Source of the DNA: Dyadobacter psychrotolerans
Lineage (GTDB): Bacteria; Bacteroidota; Bacteroidia; Cytophagales; Spirosomataceae
DNA: 64,000 nucleotides
Direction of reading: 5' to 3'
Assembly: GCF_004349265.1 (NCBI RefSeq)
Contig: NZ_SMFL01000014.1
Coordinates: forward strand, 124,001-188,000
Shown here: in pieces, positions 36,693 to 45,666 of the stretch
Position numbering within the stretch: the first letter of the stretch is position 1
How the letters are laid out: every line of letters begins with the position of its first letter
Translations under genes and position numbers: made by a program
Notes under the pieces: generated by a model
What the model saw: the letters and a program-made list of their open reading frames with translations, nothing else
The model's database searches: none
What the model was told of the DNA's origin: nothing

Positions 36693-38015
36693 TTAGAAAA
36701 CAATTTTGCCGCGGTGGATCAAAGATCTGACAGGTGATATTCTCGAAACGGCTTCTGCTGAGCAGCTCGCCTCAACCAATACCATATCTGCCTGGTCGCC
36801 TGCTTTTGGCCAGGCCTGGTTTCCTTTATCATCAAGGGGAAGAACGTTGTGGGTAGCTAATTTCAGAATTCTGGAAAGGTCAAACTCTGTACGGTAGCCA
36901 TATAACTGCGCGGCCATATTTGCCTTCTGCAGAATGCTGCCGCTTCCGAAAGTACTCCACCAGTCAATGATACAATCGTTGCCGCACACTACGTCAACAC
37001 CATGCTTGTAAAGCACCGGGATGGGCATTATTGTGCTTCCGAAGGGAATCGTCGAGGCGATACCTATCTTGGCACCGGCAAGTTTTTGAGCGGTTTGCTC
37101 TAATTTACTTTTATCCAGGTTTGCCAGCGCAAAGCTGTGACTGATAAACGTTCTACCCTTCAAAACCGGGTTTTCGATCACTTTGTCTATCAAATAATTG
37201 ATCGTTTTCAGACCCGATTCGCCGCTTTCATGAAGATGTATATCAATACCCTTCTGATGATCCAGGGCGAGCTGGACGACAAAATCCATATGTTTTTCTA
37301 TCGCGCCGTCAATGCTGGTCGGATCCAGACCTCCGATAAAATCGATATCCATCTGGGCAGCCTCCTTCATCAGCTGCTCGGACTTGGTGTAATAGATGCC
37401 GTGCTGCGGGAAGGCTACCAACTCAGCCTGGAAGGAATCCTTCTTGTTTTCAAGTGCCTTTTGCAGATTCATCAACGAGTTAAGCCCCGAAGTCGGCTCG
37501 ATATTAACATGCGAACGGGCATAGTTTGTGCCGTAGGACTGCATCAGCTCAATGAGCTTTTCGGTTCTGGGAACCGAGGTTTTAAGCAGCTCGGGGATGA
37601 TCTGCTGCTCATAGGCGATCATATCCTTGACGGTTTTGTTTTTTGCAAGTTTTGCCTTCCAGCCTAGTCCGTAGAATGTTTTGTCCAGATGAATATGCAT
37701 GTCTTTAAATGCAGGCAACAGAAGCATTCCTTTGGCATCAACAGCCTTTGCAGCCGGTTGATTGGCAAGGACTGATTTTACCTTACCCTCAGCGATCTCA
37801 ATGGAAAACAGCGCTGTTTTAGTATGGACAACTTCGCCATCTTCATATTCAAAACCCGTCTCAAGTCTTACATTTTTTAACATAAATGATTTACCTGTAT
37901 GCTCAGGCCCGGTTCTGTGCGCGGCAGCCGATTCTGTCAAAATACCTGCCCCGGCTGCAAGCAGCACCGAGGAGTTTTTAATAAAACTTTTACGGGAAAT
38001 CTTTGATGCGTCCAT
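36693..38015 (-). CDS. Secreted cytosine-deaminase-like amidohydrolase
   Basis: 440 residues. The N-terminus (SRKSFIKNSSVLLAAGAGIL) looks like a Tat-type signal without the twin arginine. The metal motif is KDMHIHLDKTFYG (two His), with later motifs HLHESGESG, ISHSFALANL and CGNDCIIDWW. The HLHE ... NDC arrangement matches the cytosine deaminase/CodA-like branch of amidohydrolases. Deaminated substrate and true localisation are not visible. The AraC regulator starts 113 nt upstream on the same strand and could control it. Confidence 0.85.
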   Translation of the reverse strand: MDASKISRKSFIKNSSVLLAAGAGILTESAAAHRTGPEHTGKSFMLKNVRLETGFEYEDGEVVHTKTALFSIEIAEGKVKSVLANQPAAKAVDAKGMLLLPAFKDMHIHLDKTFYGLGWKAKLAKNKTVKDMIAYEQQIIPELLKTSVPRTEKLIELMQSYGTNYARSHVNIEPTSGLNSLMNLQKALENKKDSFQAELVAFPQHGIYYTKSEQLMKEAAQMDIDFIGGLDPTSIDGAIEKHMDFVVQLALDHQKGIDIHLHESGESGLKTINYLIDKVIENPVLKGRTFISHSFALANLDKSKLEQTAQKLAGAKIGIASTIPFGSTIMPIPVLYKHGVDVVCGNDCIIDWWSTFGSGSILQKANMAAQLYGYRTEFDLSRILKLATHNVLPLDDKGNQAWPKAGDQADMVLVEASCSAEAVSRISPVRSLIHRGKIVF

Positions 38016-38128
38016 GAACTTGTAGTTTTATGCAAAAATAAGGGTCTGATCACCAAAAAAGTGGTAGGATTCATGCCATAACTTGTATAAATTATAACAC
38101 TTACGAATCAGATCGGCAATTTTTAATA

Positions 38129-38977
38129 TTATGATAAATCTCTGAACTGCCTTGGAGCCAAACCAGTCTGACTTTTAAAGAATTTGGAAAAGTAGGCCAG
38201 ATCATAAAAGCCAAGCTCGTAAGAAATTTCTTTGATAGGCTGCTTCGAAGTTAGCAGCCGCCGCTTCGCTTCCAGTGTCAACCTGGCATGAATCAGCCAG
38301 GTGGCCGGATGTTGCAAATGTCTTTTACAGAGTATGTTCAGGTAATTAGGGGAGACATTGAGCTGGCTGGCATAAAATGAAACAGACTTTTGCTCTTTAA
38401 AATGTTTGTTGATCAGCAGTTGAAACGCAGCCAGTACAGGTTTACTGTGGCCATTTGCTGACTTTTCAAATATCTGCGCTGCCTGGCGGCTGACAATGTG
38501 CGCAATGATCTGACACCTTGCACTGAGCATATCCCAAAGAACTTTTCCTGATAAAAGCTCATTGGCTATAGACTGGAATTCATACAGGAGTTTTTCAAAG
38601 GTTTGATCATCCACCCCCAGCACAGGATGATTTTGATACTGAATCAAATCGTTGCTGAAAGCGTGTGAAAAAGTTTCAAAGCTACGCTTGCTTATCATGA
38701 TCTGGTAGGCTCTGGTACTCTGATCTAACTTCCAGGAATGCACCTGGTCGGGAAAAAGCAAATGAATTTGGTTTGGCCCAACCTGATAATCAACAAAATC
38801 GATTGTGTGCTTACCACTCCCCTGCTGAAACAAAAGGAAAAGAAAGAAATCATGTTTATGGGGCTTTTCAATAAAACGCGCACCATCAATCTGATGGTAC
38901 TGAAAACGTTCCCCCTGCTGATGCTCCATTTGGAACTGACTAATACCAAGTGTAGGTATGTCGACTTTTGTTTTCAT
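38129..38977 (-). CDS. AraC-family transcriptional regulator
   Basis: 282 residues. The N-terminal cupin-like sensing part has the usual GERFQYHQIDG and PHKHDFFLFLLFQQGSG (His-rich pocket) and LLFPDQVHSW. The C-terminal double HTH is clear: VSFYASQLNVSPNYLNILCKRH and KEISYELGFYDLAYFSKFFKSQTGLAP. Ligand-dependent activator. The location between a histidine kinase and a deaminase-like gene on the same strand suggests it controls the latter. Confidence 0.9.
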   Translation of the reverse strand: MKTKVDIPTLGISQFQMEHQQGERFQYHQIDGARFIEKPHKHDFFLFLLFQQGSGKHTIDFVDYQVGPNQIHLLFPDQVHSWKLDQSTRAYQIMISKRSFETFSHAFSNDLIQYQNHPVLGVDDQTFEKLLYEFQSIANELLSGKVLWDMLSARCQIIAHIVSRQAAQIFEKSANGHSKPVLAAFQLLINKHFKEQKSVSFYASQLNVSPNYLNILCKRHLQHPATWLIHARLTLEAKRRLLTSKQPIKEISYELGFYDLAYFSKFFKSQTGLAPRQFRDLS

Positions 38978-39000
38978 GCCGTAAATTACAAAATCACAGC

Positions 39001-40296
39001 TTACGAATTGGCGTTCTCAACGACTGGGAAGCTCAGACGGAAAGTAGTGCCCTCTGCAAGCCGGCTCTTGAACGTAATTTCACCACCCTGCAGTTCTGTA
39101 AATTCCTTGCAAAGCATCAATCCAAGTCCCACGCCCCGCTCCAGATCGGTGCCCTGTTGGGATTTTACCGAAAGCGAGAAAATATCCTTTTGCAACTGAT
39201 CAGGTATACCAATGCCATCATCCTTGATACAGATTACACACTGTTGATTTTCAATATTTGCACTTAACCAGATGTTACCCCTGCTTGAAGTAAATTTGAT
39301 TGCATTCATCAGGATATTTCTTACAACCAGCTCGAACATTTGCCGGTCGGCCTTCACTGTGATTACCGCGGGAATGTCAATCCAAAAACGAATTTGTTTA
39401 TTGTCAGCAATACGTTGCACCTGACTGATTACCGATTCCAATGCTTCACTTACAGAAAGCGTATGCAGATCCGGATTAAAATGCTGCATTTGCCCTCTGG
39501 TCCAAAGAAGAATGTTGGAAAGCATCATCGATGCATTTTTCGTCATCGCCAGCAGCTGGCTTTTGATCTGCTGCTTTTCCTGTTCATCGAGCTCAAAGTC
39601 GACGAGCACCTCCAGATAACTCTGCAGGGAAGCAATCGGCTCTTTTAAATCATGCCCGATCACAGATAAAAGCTTGTTCTTGGTGACATTGGCCGTCTCC
39701 AGATCCTGTGTTTTAATAATCAACTCCTCACGCTGCTTATTATACGCTTTTATGATGTAAACCGTGACCATAAAGGCAAAGCCGGCGATGATCAAATAAG
39801 AGAAGACCATATCGATGTATCTGCCCTGACTGTCCGGATAAGTCAGTTTAATTGTTTCAGGAAACAGGAATTCTACCGTGAGCAGCCCGGTTACCAGCAA
39901 GATATTTAAGGGTAACCACAAGTAGTATTGTTTGGTTGGGCTCGTAACGACGCAAACGAGAAATGCCAGCAAAAAAATCGTGTAGGTCGGCCCGTTTATC
40001 CCCGAATTGAAGTAATAATTAAAAACCAAAGCGACATTGACAAAGACCTGGAAAACACCAGCGCTAAGCTGATGCATACTTTTGATCCGTGACAGATAGT
40101 ATAAAATGCCAGCACTTACCACCACAGCAGATAGCAGTACAGCAAGCGAAGGGATCTGTAAGTAAAGCGCAACCGGTATGTTTATCGAGATGCAGACCAC
40201 AAGGGCCAAACACACTGCATGAAAGATTCTTGTCTCAAGTTTAAAAAAAGATCCGCTCCCAACTAACCGTTCAAAATAATAAGATGTCTTATCCAT
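39001..40296 (-). CDS. Membrane sensor histidine kinase
   Basis: 431 residues. About six membrane helices in the first 190 residues, with no recognisable extracytoplasmic ligand domain. A signalling helix (KAYNKQREELIIKTQDLE) leads to the H-box LSVIGHDLKEPIASLQSY, then an ATPase domain with N-box VVRNILMNAIKFTSS, G1 KDDGIGIPD and GVGLGLMLCKEF. The partner regulator is not adjacent. It ends 23 nt before the AraC start on the same strand. Confidence 0.9.
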   Translation of the reverse strand: MDKTSYYFERLVGSGSFFKLETRIFHAVCLALVVCISINIPVALYLQIPSLAVLLSAVVVSAGILYYLSRIKSMHQLSAGVFQVFVNVALVFNYYFNSGINGPTYTIFLLAFLVCVVTSPTKQYYLWLPLNILLVTGLLTVEFLFPETIKLTYPDSQGRYIDMVFSYLIIAGFAFMVTVYIIKAYNKQREELIIKTQDLETANVTKNKLLSVIGHDLKEPIASLQSYLEVLVDFELDEQEKQQIKSQLLAMTKNASMMLSNILLWTRGQMQHFNPDLHTLSVSEALESVISQVQRIADNKQIRFWIDIPAVITVKADRQMFELVVRNILMNAIKFTSSRGNIWLSANIENQQCVICIKDDGIGIPDQLQKDIFSLSVKSQQGTDLERGVGLGLMLCKEFTELQGGEITFKSRLAEGTTFRLSFPVVENANS

Positions 40297-40573
40297 TTGT
40301 TTAATCCTGCGAGGCTCACAACGTTTGAGTACAAATATTCAAAATTTTAGTCATAAAGTCCCCTCTCAAGCACCGAAAGAAACCAAAATTTCAAAAAAAG
40401 TTGGAAACCACCCCGCGAAGTTTTCTGACCCTCGTGTAGCATCGTTTACATAGACTACAAACAATTTTCTATAAGATGGAAGATCCAGAATCTGAATCCG
40501 TAAAACAGATTTATGATGGCTGTGGATAAAAAACAACTCAATTATTTAGTCAGTGCTCAGTCACCAAAGCGAA

Positions 40574-42466
40574 TCAAAGACTGCTGATTTTGATATTTCC
40601 TATATAACAATCCACTAAGTCCGCATCCTGCGTAAAACTTCGTATCGTAAAACTGTTGTAGGTAATCCCTTCAGGAATGCTGCAATCACCACAAGGCTTA
40701 CCGTATTTGGTCTTAAACTGCAAAGAGTTGGTAAGCTCTTTTCCGTCCAGAAACAAAGCAACACTGCCGCCTTTCTTTAAAAGCTGCACATGCACTTTGC
40801 GTTTGGAATTGGTGAAAACAGATTGTGGAGCGGTAAAATAGCCCCCTTTATCATTGTAATCCATTTTTGAGGGCGTATTGACAAGCTCGATATTGACCTC
40901 TCCGCGGTAGTCATGTTTTGCTTCCAGCGCACTTTGATTGCCCGCGGTGATGCTTGTTTTCAGAAAGGAAGCATATTGCAGACCATCACTTCCTTTTTTG
41001 CTTCCTTTTAGCTCCATGGTGATATTAGCGCCCCATCTGCCATCAAAACCTGAGGTGAGTATGTCATATTCTATATTAAAGTTCTCTGGCAGGGACTCCA
41101 GGGTCGCAGATGTGAGCTGGTTGCCATATCCGAGCTTTAGCCAATTGCCATTCTGCCCTTCCACTTTACTGACCGTATGGGCTTTACCGATGGAGCTAAA
41201 ATGCCATCCTGCTGGTTTTGCGCCGGGTGATTCCTGGGAAAAATCATCAAACAAGACCATATTTGAAGAAACATGGGTCTGTTTTCTGGCTATCGTTTTT
41301 TGTCTGCCTGCGGTATTGTGCCGGTAGGCTTCCAGTCTTGCCTTTAACTCGCCTGCATTGGCAGCACTGTATGCTTTGGCTTTGATACTTTCAGGATTAA
41401 AGAAGTAGTTGTAGATATAATCATAGTTGATATTCTCAGACAGAGACGTAAACAGTTCATAAAGCTGATTACCGCTTTCTTTATTTTCAAAAGGGAACGA
41501 AACTGCCACCCACAGCGGATTGATATCATTTGCTTTCGCCCAGCTTGCCGAGTCGAGTTTAAACACCTGATAAAACTGCTTTAAACCTTTTTCAAATCCT
41601 GTTGCTTGAAACAAGTCCGGGTCTGTATCAAAGCTATACATGTTCGGCTGCATACTTCTGATAAGCGCATTTTCGTGCAAAGAATTACTGTACCTGCTTT
41701 TAAGCAACTGTATTTTGCTGCGGTATTTTTCCAGATCAGTTTTGATGAACTGGTCTACCGATTCCTGCTGAGTCTTTTGATTTGAGGGCCACTGCGCAGC
41801 CGCTTCTTTTCTTTTGTCAGCCAGCACCTTTGCAAGTCCCTGCTCAGCCTTTTCAAGCAGCTCCCCTGTGCTTACCGGAGTCCATGGCAGTTTATTATCC
41901 GGCGCCAAATACACCGTACACCACTCGTTTATCCAGGTAATATATTTGTATGCATTGGGATGAATGCGCGCATCAGCGCCTTTGCGGCCGTCAAGGACCT
42001 GTTTGCTAACAGCATAGCCATCGGGCTGGATGGTAAAGTAAAATTCACGGCCGGTATTAATAAAATGAATCGGAAATGCGCCGTACAATTGGTTGACCGA
42101 TATGTCAAATCTTGTATTTTCCTCGGGTATGGGTTTGAAACGGCCATCGGGTTCAGTCCACTGCTTATCATGACTGACATTCCATACCAGAAAGTTTACA
42201 CCATAACGTCTGCTACCAATGTAGCGTGAAGACGTACCTAAACCGCCAACGGGCGTATAACTGGTTTTCATCCACTTGACGATTTCATTGAGCACAGCCT
42301 CCTTTCTTTTTGCTACGGGATCGGTTTGCGGTTTGAGATGGTCGAATCTGTTATTTGCCCACCAGCCAATGATGCTGTCCTGAATGTTCTGATCAGCACG
42401 GCCCTGAGCCAGACAGTTTTGTGCCGCGCAGGTTAAGAGCATTATAAAAAGACATTCATATTTCAT
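40574..42466 (-). CDS. Large secreted protein of unknown function, 630 aa
   Basis: The frame has an extra Met at 42469; I take the second Met. Signal peptide KYECLFIMLLTCAAQNCLAQ, no lipobox. The N-terminal domain (about 20-400) contains GLGTSSRYIGSRRYGVNFLVW, YGAFPIHFINTGREF and helices ending in KAKAYSAANAGELKARLEAY. The C-terminal part (about 410-630), starting VLFDDFSQESPGAKPAGWHF, is a concanavalin-like beta domain (STNxYD... KVHVQLLKKGGSVALFLDGKELT) of the DUF1080 or laminin G type. Probably a two-domain surface or secreted protein. The substrate is not visible. Divergent from the alginate-lyase-type gene, with 260 nt between them. Confidence 0.65.
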   Translation of the reverse strand: MKYECLFIMLLTCAAQNCLAQGRADQNIQDSIIGWWANNRFDHLKPQTDPVAKRKEAVLNEIVKWMKTSYTPVGGLGTSSRYIGSRRYGVNFLVWNVSHDKQWTEPDGRFKPIPEENTRFDISVNQLYGAFPIHFINTGREFYFTIQPDGYAVSKQVLDGRKGADARIHPNAYKYITWINEWCTVYLAPDNKLPWTPVSTGELLEKAEQGLAKVLADKRKEAAAQWPSNQKTQQESVDQFIKTDLEKYRSKIQLLKSRYSNSLHENALIRSMQPNMYSFDTDPDLFQATGFEKGLKQFYQVFKLDSASWAKANDINPLWVAVSFPFENKESGNQLYELFTSLSENINYDYIYNYFFNPESIKAKAYSAANAGELKARLEAYRHNTAGRQKTIARKQTHVSSNMVLFDDFSQESPGAKPAGWHFSSIGKAHTVSKVEGQNGNWLKLGYGNQLTSATLESLPENFNIEYDILTSGFDGRWGANITMELKGSKKGSDGLQYASFLKTSITAGNQSALEAKHDYRGEVNIELVNTPSKMDYNDKGGYFTAPQSVFTNSKRKVHVQLLKKGGSVALFLDGKELTNSLQFKTKYGKPCGDCSIPEGITYNSFTIRSFTQDADLVDCYIGNIKISSL

Positions 42467-42729
42467 CATAGCCGGATTTAAGCTTAGAAATTTAAAAAAA
42501 TTGCTGTGAACTTGCTCGTCTGACTTATTTAGCGGTCACTGAGAATCCACCACCGATTGAAGACTTATGCCGCCAGAACGTTTTTCAATCAGAATATCCT
42601 AATGAATCTGTACTCACACCCAAAAATGAGCTGACACAAGCCAAAATGCAAAAAGTACGCGCAGTAAATAATGCCTGTTTTAGACTTATTGGGATAACCG
42701 TTTTTGTTTCGGCCAATAAATTTTAAAGC

Positions 42730-43953
42730 ATGACCCGGTTTAAAAGTCTTCTATTTACACTTCTGTTAACCTTTTTGTTTTGCCACACCAAGGCGCAAAA
42801 TCAACCTAAGTTCTTATCAACACAAAAATTAGCACCTGCCCTAAAAGCACCTCAGGCGGTTAAACAGCTTATGGCTGATGCAGAACTGGCCATGAAGGTA
42901 AAAGCATATTCTGTCACCGACAACGCAGCGCTGAGCCCGGCGGGCGACAAACACGACTATTACAGCTGGGCACCTTATATGTGGCCCAACCCGGATACCA
43001 AAAGCGGCTATCCATACATCAACCGCGACGGGCGTACCAACCCGCAAACCGAAGCCAGGTCCGACAAACCGCTTCTTCGCCGCATGTCGGTTGCAGTAAA
43101 TACGCTTGCGCTGGCTTATGCATACTCCAAAGATGTAAAGTATGCACAAAGGGCTGTAACGCTGATCAGAACCTGGTTTTTGGATCCAAACACTAAAATG
43201 AATCCAAACATGAATTTTGCCCAATGTACACCAGGCATCGAAAAAGGTGCACCGATCGGAATCATTGATTCCAGGTGGCTGACCCTGGTGATTGATGCTG
43301 ACGACATTCTAAGCAGTGCAGGTATGATTTCCCAAACGGATCACAAGCAGCTGCAAAATTGGTTCAAAGGTTACCTGGACTGGCTTCTGACAAGCAAGCT
43401 GGGCAGAAGCGAAGCTGCCGCGGATAACAATCACGGAAGCTGGTGCGCAGTACAAATCGCCAGATATGCCCTTTTTACCGGAAATGAAACAATTGCCAAA
43501 GAAACCGTAAACGCTTCGAGGCGTTTCTTTGATATTCAAATCGATTCTCTGGGCCGTCAAAAACTTGAATTAAAGCGGACAAAATCATTTGATTACAGTC
43601 TTTACAACCTGCATGCGCTGATCGCATTGGCTCAAATAGGCGATTTGACCGGGATTGATCTTTGGCACTACAACGCCGGGGGCAAAAAAAATATCCTTGA
43701 ATCGATCAAATTTATGGCAGGTTATGCAGATGACAAAAATCCATGGCCATTTCAGCAGATCGCTCCGAAAGCAATAAGTCTTGGCTATGAGGATTATGAC
43801 CACTTTTCTGTTTACTATCCTTATGATTTGTGCAGTGCGCTCAGAATCGGAGTAAATGTATATCAAGACAAGTCTGTGCTAAAAGTGCTGGAATCTCTGC
43901 CAAAAGAATCGGCTCAGGCCAATCGCGCGGCACTGCTATATCCTGTTGAGTAA
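42730..43953 (+). CDS. Alginate-lyase-superfamily enzyme (PF05426 type)
   Basis: 407 residues. Signal peptide RFKSLLFTLLLTFLFCHTKAQ. Typical elements of the (alpha/alpha)6-toroid alginate lyase domain are YYSWAPYMWPNPDTKSGYPY, DNNHGSWCAVQIARYALFTG (the catalytic NNHGSW) and RTKSFDYSLYNLHAL. Relatives include PL5 and PL38 lyases, so it degrades a uronic-acid polymer such as alginate, although the exact polymer is not determined. It is secreted and intact. A cluster of regulatory kinases follows at 44140. Confidence 0.85.
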   Translation: MTRFKSLLFTLLLTFLFCHTKAQNQPKFLSTQKLAPALKAPQAVKQLMADAELAMKVKAYSVTDNAALSPAGDKHDYYSWAPYMWPNPDTKSGYPYINRDGRTNPQTEARSDKPLLRRMSVAVNTLALAYAYSKDVKYAQRAVTLIRTWFLDPNTKMNPNMNFAQCTPGIEKGAPIGIIDSRWLTLVIDADDILSSAGMISQTDHKQLQNWFKGYLDWLLTSKLGRSEAAADNNHGSWCAVQIARYALFTGNETIAKETVNASRRFFDIQIDSLGRQKLELKRTKSFDYSLYNLHALIALAQIGDLTGIDLWHYNAGGKKNILESIKFMAGYADDKNPWPFQQIAPKAISLGYEDYDHFSVYYPYDLCSALRIGVNVYQDKSVLKVLESLPKESAQANRAALLYPVE

Positions 43954-44139
43954 GGACGGTTTGCGGCATGAGCAACTTTTGGTTTGCAAGAAAAAAAAAT
44001 AAAAAGTATCTCTGAATTAAATTTATCTCCGCTTTCAAATCAAATTTGTTTTATATTGTCGAAGTAATTCGGAATCCTGATTGGATGACAATCAATTTTC
44101 GTACCCTCTCATACCTATCAGAATTTACTTCGCAGCAGC

Positions 44140-45168
44140 ATGGACAAATGGAAGAACCCGAAACTTGTTCTTGTCTCGGTAAATGAAATTGACCTTCAAA
44201 ATAAGGAGAAGGAAAAGCGGGCTCAGGAGCTTCTTACAGCCAACAAAGAGCTCGTTTTTCAAAATGACGAAAAAGAAAAAAGAGCACAGGAGCTGATTGT
44301 GGCAAACCACGAACTTGTACTGCAAAATATAGAAAACGAAAAGAGAGCTGCCGCACTCACTTTGGCTAATGCGGATCTTCTCAGACAAAACGCTGAAATC
44401 AAAGAGCTGACCCTTGCCCTGGAGGCGGCAAAGCAGGAGCTGGAAACAGCGTATCTTGAAAAACAAAGACAAGCGCTGGTTCTACAAGCAGCAAATCAGG
44501 AACTCGAATCATTTTCTTATTCTGTGTCTCACGATTTGCGGGCTCCGCTGCGGGCCATCAACGGTTTTACCGAAATTCTGCTGGAAGAGTATATTGAAAA
44601 ACTCGGCGAGGATGCCCAATATCTTCTTGGCGAAATCATTGCAAATTCCAAAAAGATGGGTCAGCTTATTGACAATCTGCTTGATTTTTCACGTCTAAGC
44701 AAACAACAGATTTCGTTTGCGCGTGTAGACCTGGACCTGCTTGTTAGATCGGTAACAGATCAGCTCTGTCGGCTCGAACCAGAACGTGAAATTCAGTTTG
44801 AATTTGACTGCCCCGATGCCGGTTTTGGTGACCGGAATATGTTAAGACAGGTGTTGGTAAATCTTGTATCCAACGCGCTGAAATACACCTCTAAAAAGCA
44901 AAAAACACGGATTCAGATCGCCTGCCACAGAGAAGAAAACAACTGTATTTTCTCCATCAGAGATAACGGAGCAGGTTTTGACATGATGTATTACGATAAA
45001 CTTTTTGGAGTATTTCAGCGCCTGCACAGCAGCAACGAATTTGAAGGTACCGGTGTTGGGCTGGCAATCGTTCAAAAAATCATAGCAAAACATGGCGGAA
45101 AAGTTTGGGCACAAGCCCAGGTCAACGAAGGAGCCTGTTTTTATTTTTCACTACCCTTCTCATCGTAA
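44140..45168 (+). CDS. Cytoplasmic histidine kinase with repeated coiled coil
   Basis: 342 residues. The first 110 residues are a helix with three copies of an LQN-EKEKRAQEL-xAN-EL unit of about 21-22 residues (residues 18-85), then KQRQALVLQAANQELESFSY. Next the H-box SYSVSHDLRAPLRAINGFTEI, and an ATPase with LVNLVSNALKYTSKK, FSIRDNGAGFD and GTGVGLAIVQKI. No input domain is present, so it probably gets its signal through protein contacts or from a partner sensor. The kinase domain resembles bacteriophytochrome-type kinases. It begins a five-gene array and lies 14 nt before a response regulator. Confidence 0.92.
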   Translation: MDKWKNPKLVLVSVNEIDLQNKEKEKRAQELLTANKELVFQNDEKEKRAQELIVANHELVLQNIENEKRAAALTLANADLLRQNAEIKELTLALEAAKQELETAYLEKQRQALVLQAANQELESFSYSVSHDLRAPLRAINGFTEILLEEYIEKLGEDAQYLLGEIIANSKKMGQLIDNLLDFSRLSKQQISFARVDLDLLVRSVTDQLCRLEPEREIQFEFDCPDAGFGDRNMLRQVLVNLVSNALKYTSKKQKTRIQIACHREENNCIFSIRDNGAGFDMMYYDKLFGVFQRLHSSNEFEGTGVGLAIVQKIIAKHGGKVWAQAQVNEGACFYFSLPFSS

Positions 45169-45182
45169 TCCTTCTTTAAAAT

Positions 45183-45626
45183 ATGGAAAATCAAGAGATT
45201 CAAATCCTTTTGGTGGAAGACAATAAATCCGATGCCGCACTGACAATCAGGGCGTTAAAAAAGCACAACCTGGCTAATAACCTTGTTCACCTCATTGATG
45301 GTGCACAGGCTATCGATTTCATTTTTGGTAAGGGAGAATTCTCCAGCCGGGATCCGGAAATAAAACCAAAAGTCATCTTTTTGGATATAAAAATGCCTAA
45401 AATAAGTGGTTTGGAGGTTCTAAGAATCATCAAAGCGGATGAGAGAACCAAACGCATACCCGTGGTGATGATGACCTCTTCGAATGAAGAAAGAGATATC
45501 ATGGAAAGCCATCAGCTCGGCGTAAATAGCTATGTTGTCAAACCGCTTGGTTTTGCCAATTTCTCTAAGACCATTGCAGAACTGGGATTTTACTGGCTGG
45601 CGGTCAACAATGCACCAAGACAATGA
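45183..45626 (+). CDS. Response regulator, Rcp1-like
   Basis: 147 residues. A single receiver domain: acidic pair in LVEDNKSDA, phospho-acceptor Asp in [13 protein letters not shown], Thr/Ser in [10 protein letters not shown] and Lys in YVVKPLGF. The long beta4-alpha4 and shape match Rcp1-type regulators that pair with phytochrome-like kinases. No output domain. Its gene lies between the coiled-coil kinase and the multi-PAS kinase, with which it may form a phosphorelay. Confidence 0.92.
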   Translation: MENQEIQILLVEDNKSDAALTIRALKKHNLANNLVHLIDGAQAIDFIFGKGEFSSRDPEIKPKVIFLDIKMPKISGLEVLRIIKADERTKRIPVVMMTSSNEERDIMESHQLGVNSYVVKPLGFANFSKTIAELGFYWLAVNNAPRQ

Positions 45627-45666
45627 GCACCAGCTTCAATTTTCCAATCGCGCTATCAAGCAGCTC

